Shown here: piece after piece, positions 1 through 7,400 of the stretch
Layout of the letters: each line of letters opens with the position of its first letter
How positions within the stretch are numbered: position 1 is the first letter of the stretch
Source of the DNA: Bifidobacteriaceae bacterium
Lineage (GTDB): Bacteria; Actinomycetota; Actinomycetes; Actinomycetales; WQXJ01
Direction: 5' to 3'
Assembly (NCBI GenBank): GCA_031266115.1
Contig: JAISBQ010000017.1
Span: 1-9,043, forward strand
Length of the DNA stretch: 9,043 nt
Notes under the pieces: generated by a model
Told to the model about the DNA's origin: nothing
The model's database searches: none
Seen by the model: the letters and a program-made list of their open reading frames with translations, nothing else
Translations under genes and position numbers: made by a program

Positions 1-1289
1 AACTGCGCCGCACGTGCGTGCAATTGCGTCTATTCGCGGCCGTCGTTGTCGATGGCGGGTACCTGGACGTGAGGATCGACGATGCCGATCCCCAGTTTGT
101 CCTTGGTCCTCGCCCTGACTTGCGGCGCGTCCACGTCGGAGTGGGTCCTGTGCTCAACTTTGCCGCCAGCAACTTCCCGTTCGCCTTTTCTGTTGCCGGG
201 GGTGACACGGCCGCGGCTCTCGCCGCCGGCTGCCCGGTCATTGTCAAGGCCAGCGCCGGCCATCCGCGCCTTTCGGCACGCACGGCCGACATCGCGGCGG
301 CGGCCTTGGTCGGGGCGGGATTGCCGGATGGGGTGCTGCAACTCGTCGTGTCCAGGTCCGATGGCTTGGCCCTTCTGGACCATCCCTGTGTCAGGGCGGC
401 CAGCTTTACCGGCTCTCAGCGAGTGGGCCGCGCATTGGCCGACCGCGCCCATGCGCGGCCAGATCCGATTCCGTTCTATGGAGAGTTGGGCAGCGTCAAC
501 CCCGTTGTGGTGACGGGTGAGGCCCTACGCGAGCGAGGGACGGACCTGGTCCGGGCCTATGTGGGTTCCGTCGCCGGATCGGCCGGACAGCTGTGCACCA
601 AACCGGGGTTCTGCTTCCTCCCAGCTGAGGCCGTGGCTGGTCTCGGCCCGGCGGTCGCCGCGGCGGCCGCCGCTGCGCCCGCCCACCGGATGTTGACGCC
701 GGGAATCGCGGACGGATACGAGGCACGGTGCGCCCAAGTGCTGGGCACCGACGGTGTGCGGGTGATCCATCGCGGCGCTGAACTGCGCGATGCGCAAGGT
801 CAAGCGCACGTCACTCCGACCATCGCCTGGACTGAGCTCGACACTCTTTGCACCGCGGGGCCTACGTTGCTGGATGAGGTGTTCGGACCGTTCTCCGTCA
901 TCGTCGGGTATCCGGCTGCCACCGATCTGGCGGCCGTGGTCGCGGATCTGTTCCCCGGGAACCTCACCGTCACCGTCCATCTGGGCTCAGGTGAGCGAGA
1001 CGGGACGGTCGGGGCGATGTTGGCGGGGCTGGCGCGACACGCCGGTCGCGTGATCGTGGACGGGTGGCCAACGGGTGTCGCGGTGACTCCGGCGATGCAG
1101 CATGGCGGCCCATGGCCTGCCACCACGGCTGATGCCACCTCGGTGGGCACCGCGGCGATCCGACGGTTCCTGCGCGCGGTCGCCTTTCAGAATGTCCCGG
1201 CGGCGCTGATGCCCCCGGCGATCAGCGATGCCAACCCGTGGTCGGTTCCCCGAACGGTCGGGCAGGCGGGCGCCTCTGCCGGGTGGTAG
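1..1289 (+). CDS. Aldehyde dehydrogenase (NADP+), alpha-ketoglutaric semialdehyde dehydrogenase type, 5'-truncated by window edge
   Basis: Reading frame starts at base 3 and is open to the left edge. The residues before the GTG at 18 (LRRTC, then VQLRLFA) continue into a stretch that in this family is internal (usually ...ELGRTTGQLRLFA), so the GTG at 18 is not the true start. Numbering from that GTG, about 423 residues are present; full KGSADHs have roughly 500-525, so about 90 are missing. Visible ALDH landmarks: N52 in SNFPFAFSVAGGDTA, K77 in the cofactor-binding PVIVKA segment, the TGS at 131-133, general base E156 in YGELGSVNPV, nucleophile C193 in GQLCTKPG, and DEVFGPF at 286-292. The C-terminus has the family's GGPWPATT, SVGTAAIRRFLR and FQNVP...DANP. 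The family oxidises 2,5-dioxopentanoate (2-oxoglutarate semialdehyde) to 2-oxoglutarate with NAD(P)+, the last step of oxidative pentose and glucarate/galactarate breakdown, in the cytoplasm. Substrate is assigned by family resemblance only; a related aliphatic aldehyde is possible. All key residues are intact. Confidence 0.88.
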   Translation, partial: LRRTCVQLRLFAAVVVDGGYLDVRIDDADPQFVLGPRPDLRRVHVGVGPVLNFAASNFPFAFSVAGGDTAAALAAGCPVIVKASAGHPRLSARTADIAAAALVGAGLPDGVLQLVVSRSDGLALLDHPCVRAASFTGSQRVGRALADRAHARPDPIPFYGELGSVNPVVVTGEALRERGTDLVRAYVGSVAGSAGQLCTKPGFCFLPAEAVAGLGPAVAAAAAAAPAHRMLTPGIADGYEARCAQVLGTDGVRVIHRGAELRDAQGQAHVTPTIAWTELDTLCTAGPTLLDEVFGPFSVIVGYPAATDLAAVVADLFPGNLTVTVHLGSGERDGTVGAMLAGLARHAGRVIVDGWPTGVAVTPAMQHGGPWPATTADATSVGTAAIRRFLRAVAFQNVPAALMPPAISDANPWSVPRTVGQAGASAGW

Positions 1290-1316
1290 CGCTCGGCGCT
1301 GCTCGACTCTCGTGTC

Positions 1317-1334
1317 GGCGCGGGCCCGTGCGCC
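1317..1334 (+). terminator. Possible hairpin downstream of the aldehyde dehydrogenase
   Basis: A GGCGCG / TGCGCC inverted repeat (six pairs, one of them G-U) encloses a six-base loop about 28 bases after the stop codon. A smaller hairpin, AGCGC-TCG-GCGCT at 1288-1300, overlaps the stop codon itself. Neither is followed by a T run, although many actinobacterial terminators lack one. In DNA this GC-rich, short hairpins also arise by chance, so this is only a candidate for ending the upstream transcript. Confidence 0.25.
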
Positions 1335-1480
1335 TTGGCCGGGCACGAACGCCCGATGACGTCGTGGCTCGTATCCGCGGGCGGGCCGGTCCGCCACGGA
1401 CGGCGGGCGGGGGTATGTTTGGTTCTTGCGTCAAGCGGACGCCCGGCCCGTGAGTTCGCGCCACCTTTTCTCAATGCTGC

Positions 1481-1487
1481 GGAGAGG
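1481..1487 (+). promoter_or_regulatory. Ribosome binding site of the GH3 gene
   Basis: The purine-rich GGAGAGG lies 8 bases before the ATG at 1496. It matches the anti-Shine-Dalgarno sequence well and supports that ATG, which begins a normal signal peptide, over the in-frame ATG at 1532 (Met13). The latter would cut off the basic n-region and has no comparable site upstream. Confidence 0.8.
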
Positions 1488-1495
1488 ACCGCCTC

Positions 1496-4400
1496 ATGTC
1501 ACATCCCATTACGCTTCGGCGCGCCCAGACCATGGTCGCGCTCGCTGCTGTCGTTGCTGTCTCGCTCGTGTCAGTCCCTGGCGCCACCGGGGCACCACCA
1601 CCAGGGGACCGCGTCGCCCCCGTCGCGCCATATCTGGATGATTCCGGCGCCTACTCGTTCGCCGAGCGCGCCGCTGACCTGGTGTCCCGCATGACACTGG
1701 ACGAGAAGATCACGCAGCTTGTCACCCACACCGCTGCGGCGATCCCTCGGCTCTCCGTCCCCAGCTACATGTGGGGCGGCGAGGCCAACCACGGCCTTCA
1801 GGGCGCCAACCCCGCCACGTCGTTCCCTGTGGCGCTTGGCCTGGGGTCCACGTGGAATCCCGACTTGGTGGGCGATGTCGCTACGGCCGTCTCCGATGAA
1901 GCCCGCGCCTACTTCAACTACGGCACGCGGCCCCTCACCTATTGGGCGCCTACCGTCAACCTCTCGCGCGATCCACGGTGGGGCCGTGCGGACGAGTCCT
2001 ACGGTGAGGACCCGTTCCTCACCGGCCAGGTGGCCGGGGAATACGTCAAGGGCCTCCAAGGCGACGACGCGACCTACGTCAAGGTCGTCTCCACTCCCAA
2101 GCACTTCTTCGCCAACAACAACGAGATGGTGCGCTACACCGACACCTCGGACATCTCCGAGTCCCAGATTCGTGAGTATTACCTGCAGTCGTTCCAACCG
2201 CTGGTCGAGGATGCCGGCGCGCAAGGGATCATGACCGCATACAACAGGGTCAACGGTGTGCCGATGTCCGCGAACACCGAGTACGTCACCGACGTGGCCC
2301 GGCGCACGTGGGGATTCGACGGCTACATCACGTCCGATTGCGGGGCGATCGACAACATCACCAACGATCACCGCTGGCAGCCCGAGGCCCTCGGGACCGA
2401 GATCACCAAACCGCAGGCCACGGCCTGGTCAATCAAGGCCGGGACCGATATCGACTGCATGGGCACCCAGTATGCGAGCCAGACCTCCGCCGCCATCGCT
2501 GGAGGATGGCTGACCGAACAGGATGTGGATATCGCCCTGCAGCACCTGTTCCTGGAGCGGATGCGACTGGGGATGTTCGACTCGGCGGACAAGGTGCCGT
2601 TCAGCTCGTACACCCGCGAGGACGTCGCACTCAGCGGAGTGAATCTCCCCGTCGCCACCCAGGTGGCCGAAGAGGCGATCGTCCTGCTGAAGAACGAGCC
2701 AGACCCGACGCATTCCACCCCGATCCTGCCGTTGAACGCCGCCGATGCCGCGAGCGTGGTGGTGCTCGGGCCCACGGCCAACACGATGACTCTGGGCGGA
2801 TACTCCGCAGATGGGGTCTTGCCCATCGACTGCGCCAACCTGTCCGCATCGGCCGACTGCAACAACCCGCGCCGAGGAATCCAGGAGGCCGTCGCACAGG
2901 TCACCGGCGGGAGCGGAACGTTCCAGTACATCCCCGGCGACAACAACACCGTGTCCCCGGCCGAGGAAGACGCGATCCGGGACGCCAGCACCGTCATCGT
3001 TGTCCTCGGAAGCTCCCGCGAAGAGTCCGACGAGACCCGGGATCGCGCCGATCTCAATCTGACCCGCGGCCAGGCTGCGCTCGTCGCCCGTGCAGCCAGC
3101 CTCAACCCGAGGACCGTCGCCTACATCCAGCACTACAACATGGTCAACATCGAATCGTTCCGCTCCCTGGCGCAGGTCCCTGCCATCTTGTGGTCCAGTT
3201 TCAACGGCCAAAAGCAGGGCAGCGCCATCGGGCGCGTGCTGTGGAACATCGACGGAGCCGAGCCGGGTGGGCGCCTGCCGTTCACCTGGTACACGCATGA
3301 ATCTCAGCTGGGTTCGGTGCGCTACGACTACAACCTTTCTCCCCACGATTCCGTCCATGGGCGCACGTACCAGTACTTCGACGGCGACGTCAGCTATCCG
3401 TTCGGGCATGGGCTGAGCTACGCCCAGTTCGCCTACTCCGGCTTGGTGCTGTCCAGGGATTCGGGGACCGCGGATGACGCGTTGACCGCGCGCGTCACCG
3501 TGACCAACACCTCGTCCACGCCCGGTCAGGCGGTGGTTCAGCTCTATGCGGCGTCGCCGGCCGCCGATGGCGTCACGCGCCCGAACTCCCGGCTGAAGGC
3601 CTTCGACAAGGTGGCCATCCCCGCGCGTGCGAGCCGTACAGTCCGCCTCGACCTCGACCTGGAGGACCTGTGGTTCTGGGACTCCGGCGCCGACCGTCAG
3701 GTGTACGACACCGGGACCTGGACGATCGGGGTGGGCCCCGACGCCGATCCCGCCCACCAGCTCACCGCCCCCTTCGAGTTGACCGGGGGGTTGACCAGGG
3801 CGCTTGAGCGCGTGGTCGCCATGCCGTCCGGGACACATCTGGACTTGGAGCGGGCGGACAACGTGATCGATGCCAATCTCTCCGCCGTCGCGAACGACCA
3901 GAGTTTCTACGATCTCACCGCAGTCAAGGTCACCTATGCCTCCCTCGACCCATCGGTGGCGACGGTCAACAGGGCAGGCCAGGTGCGGGCCACGGGCACT
4001 GGCATCACCTCGATCACCGCGACCGTCACGGCGGACGGGGTGACCAAGTCCACCTCGTTCCCTGTCGCCGTGACCCACAACCGCTACCCGCTGACGGATC
4101 TGCGGGTGGCCGGGACCACCGTGCCCGGCTTCGACGCGCAGATCACCGACTACGCCGTCGCCGCTCCGGCCGGATCCTCCGCGCCCGAGGTGAGCGCGGA
4201 CGCGGACGGCTACACCGTCACCGTCCGCCAAGCCGCGGGCGTTCCCGGCGAGGCGACCGTCGAGGTGGCGAACGCGGCGGTACCCGGCGCGGCAACTGTG
4301 TACACGATCCGGTTCACCGTCTCGGCGGCATCCGTGGACTTCACCGCCACGGATTGGGCGACGCTGGCCGATGACGGATGGACCGTGTCCGGGGAGCACA

Positions 4401-7400
4401 CCGGATGGTGGGGACTCGGCGCCGACGGGCCGGCGATTCGTGCCGAGCGTGGCACCATGCGCCAGGGCGCAAACACTGCGCACAACGTGGTGTCCCACAC
4501 GATCAGCGACGATGCGACCTTGACGGCAAGACTCACCATGTCCGCGTTGCCCACAGTCGACCATCAGGAGGCGTTCCTCGCGCTCGGCGATGATCCGGAC
4601 AACTACGTGGCGCTGTCCTATGAGAACGCCGGCGCCGGCGCCGCACGGATCGTATGGTCCAGCGAGGTTGGTGGACAGTGGACCTCTACCGCCGGGCCGC
4701 CCTTGACCGCCACCACGGTGTACCTGCGCCTGACGCGCGCCGATGGCGAAGTGGCGGCGGGATTCTCCACCGATGGCCTCACGTTCACTGAGGTGGGGGG
4801 CGCCATCGTCCAGGAGTTCATCAATCCACGGGTGATGCTCGGTGCCACCACCGGGACAAGCTCGGCTCCGGTGGTCACGGCCGCGTTCGCATCCCTCGAC
4901 GTGGGCCCGCCCATCCCCATCACGCCGGTGGGTACGAATCTGGAGTCCGTGGACTTTGCCCAGGACATCACCTCGTTCGCCGATCTACAGGCGGCTGGGT
5001 GGACGGTCAACACCCTGGACCCCGCGCGCCTCTCCTTCGGCACCCAAGGCATGACCCTCACCGCTGGCACCCAGGACTGGGGCGGCGACAACACGTTCAC
5101 GCACGTGGCGGACGGCAACTGGCGGGCGACGATGCGTATCGACGTGTCGCGGTCGCCCAACACGCTCTACGAGCAGGTGGGCATCGGGGTCACCGAGGAC
5201 GAGAATGCTCTGTTCAAGTTCGTCTACGGTTTCAACGGCTGTCCGACTGGCGGTGCGTGCTCGGTGGTGCAGCTCTGGTCCACCGGTGGCGGTGGCGCGA
5301 ACGTGGATGACAAGATTTCCTGGGCCATCGGCCCGGACAACACGGTCTACCTGCGCCTCACCAAGGTCGGCAACCACTATTCGGCATCGGTGTCCAACAA
5401 CGGAACCGACTTCACCCTGGTCAGCCAGGTGGACAAGGTCTTCGACCATCCCAAGTTCACCACGGGGGCCTTCGCGGTGACCACGGGCGGCGGATGGCAG
5501 GTAACGGTGCCGAGCCTGACGGTCGAAGACCCGACTGCACCGCCGCCTCCCCCGCCACCGGCCGTGCCGTTGGAGAGTGTCGACTTCCGCGAGTTGGCGG
5601 GCACCGGGGACGATACCGCCGCCATGGAGGCGGCGGGCTGGGTCAACGCTCGGCCGGCCGCGGGGTACTGGAGCCTGACACCGACCGGGGGCCTGACGGT
5701 GATTGCCCACGGGGGCACGGGTCTGGCTGGGAGCACCAACGGCGCCGAGAACCTGTTCCTCCACAGCGCCCCCGGCGATTGGCGGGTCACCGTCGAAGGC
5801 CAGCTGCCGGCTCAGATTTCTGGCAACTACCCGCAGGCTGTGATCGGCATCTATCAAGACGACGACAACTACCTCAAGGTGGTCCGTTCCGGGGAGAACG
5901 GTGGGCGCTTCCAAACGATCTGGGAGAGCGGCGGGGACTTCGCCGCCAACGTTCCCCATGAAGGCCACACGCCCCTGCACTATTGGTTGCGCATCCAGCG
6001 GGTCGGCGACACCTATAGCACTTGGTATTCCGAGACCGACGGGTCGGAAGGATCGTTTGTGCCCATGGGATCGTGGCGGCCATCTCTGGCGTCCACGGCC
6101 CGGTTCATGATCACCGGAATTCACGACACCTACAACCCTTCCGACCACGAGTTCCAGTTCCTCACGCTGGTGGTCGACGAGCCGAATACCGCCGCCACCG
6201 GCGGGAACGCGGTCTTCCCCGACCGGAATGTCGAACTCTCCCAGGCGATTGATCCGGGCCTGCAGCTCGCCACGTGGGTGGCCGGGGCCGAATCGGCCGC
6301 GTTCTCCTACCGCATCGCCCCGATGGACAAGAACACCGCAGGGGCTTCGGTGACCTCATCCGGACTGTTGACCGCGACCAGGACCGGTGAGGTTCGGGTG
6401 ACCACCTATGTGTCCGATGGCGCACAGAATTACTCCCGTTCCGCCATCGTCCGCGTGGTGGGGAACGGAACGTCCACGATGACGCCCGTCACCTCGCCGT
6501 CCTTAGCGCTGGCGACGGTCTATGCCCACGTGGGCGCGCCGGTGAGTATTGCGGCCGGAACCTGGAGCGTGGAACCGGATTCGGTGTCCTACCAGTGGAC
6601 GGCCGATGGCGTGGCGATCCCCCTCGCGACGAATGAGACTTACACGCCAGTGGCCGGCGATATCGGCAAGCAGCTGGGCGTGGTGGTCAGCGCCCATCAC
6701 GGCGAACTCGGGGATCAGCCGGCCGTCTCGCAGACCGTGGCGATCGCCGACGTTCTGACCGATACCGCGGACTTGACAGCCGGAATCGTGGCGGCACAGG
6801 CGCAGGCCGATGCCGTCGATCCAGCGAGCGTCACTGAGGCTTCGTGGACGGCATTGACGAGTGCGCTCACGCAGGCGAACGGTGTGGTGAGCGACGAGCT
6901 GGCCACTCCGGGCGCGGTGGCCGGCGCCTTGGCGGCGCTGGCAGCGGCGCCGCTCATCCCCCGCGGTGACGTCACGCCGTTGAGTGAGGCGATCACCGCA
7001 TTCGAGTCGCTCTCGGCCGTGGAGCTCCGGTACACCGCCGCCTCGTGGGCGCGCGTGAGCAACGCCGCCGATGCGGCTGCCGCCCTGGTGGCGGCGCCGC
7101 AGAACGTCACGTCCGCAGACGTGGTGGGTGCCTTGCTGGAGCTCGACGCCGCCTGGGCGGCGCTCGCCCTAGCGCCGGATGTCTCGGCCTTGGCCGGTCT
7201 GTCCGCCGGCGTGCGCGCCGAGGTCGATTCGGGCCAACTCGACCCGGCCGCCTACACGCAGGACTCGTGGCGCGAACTCACTCAGGCGTTGGCCGAGGCC
7301 GAGGCCGCGGTGGCCGTTCCCGGCAGCCAGGTGGCTGTGAACGGCGCGCACACTCGTCTGCTGGCGGCGGTGGCGGGCCTCGAACCGCATCCGAACGCGT

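Noticed and set aside
18..20. GTG as the true start of the aldehyde dehydrogenase
   Set aside because: The frame is open to the window edge and the QLRLFA segment directly after it is internal in the family; about 90 N-terminal residues are missing.
1389..1401. GTCCG-CCA-CGGAC inverted repeat as an operator
   Set aside because: Only five pairs in very GC-rich DNA and no match to an operator I know; it could be chance.
1414..1419. TATGTT as a -10 box for the GH3 gene
   Set aside because: The position is plausible (about 80 bases before the ATG), but no -35-like hexamer lies 16-18 bases upstream, so a promoter cannot be claimed.
1496..1595. Tat-type signal peptide (TLRRAQTMV)
   Set aside because: It has the twin arginines but not the usual hydrophobic/Phe position after them; an ordinary Sec signal fits as well, so Tat is not claimed.
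1335..1694. Small plus-strand frame spanning the intergenic gap
   Set aside because: It runs into the GH3 coding sequence in another frame, has no domain, and competes with the well-supported start at 1496.
2429..4564. 711-codon open frame on the minus strand
   Set aside because: It lies wholly antisense to the GH3 catalytic region, which has clear family motifs. Its translation is rich in Arg/Gly/His with no recognisable domain: a high-GC shadow.
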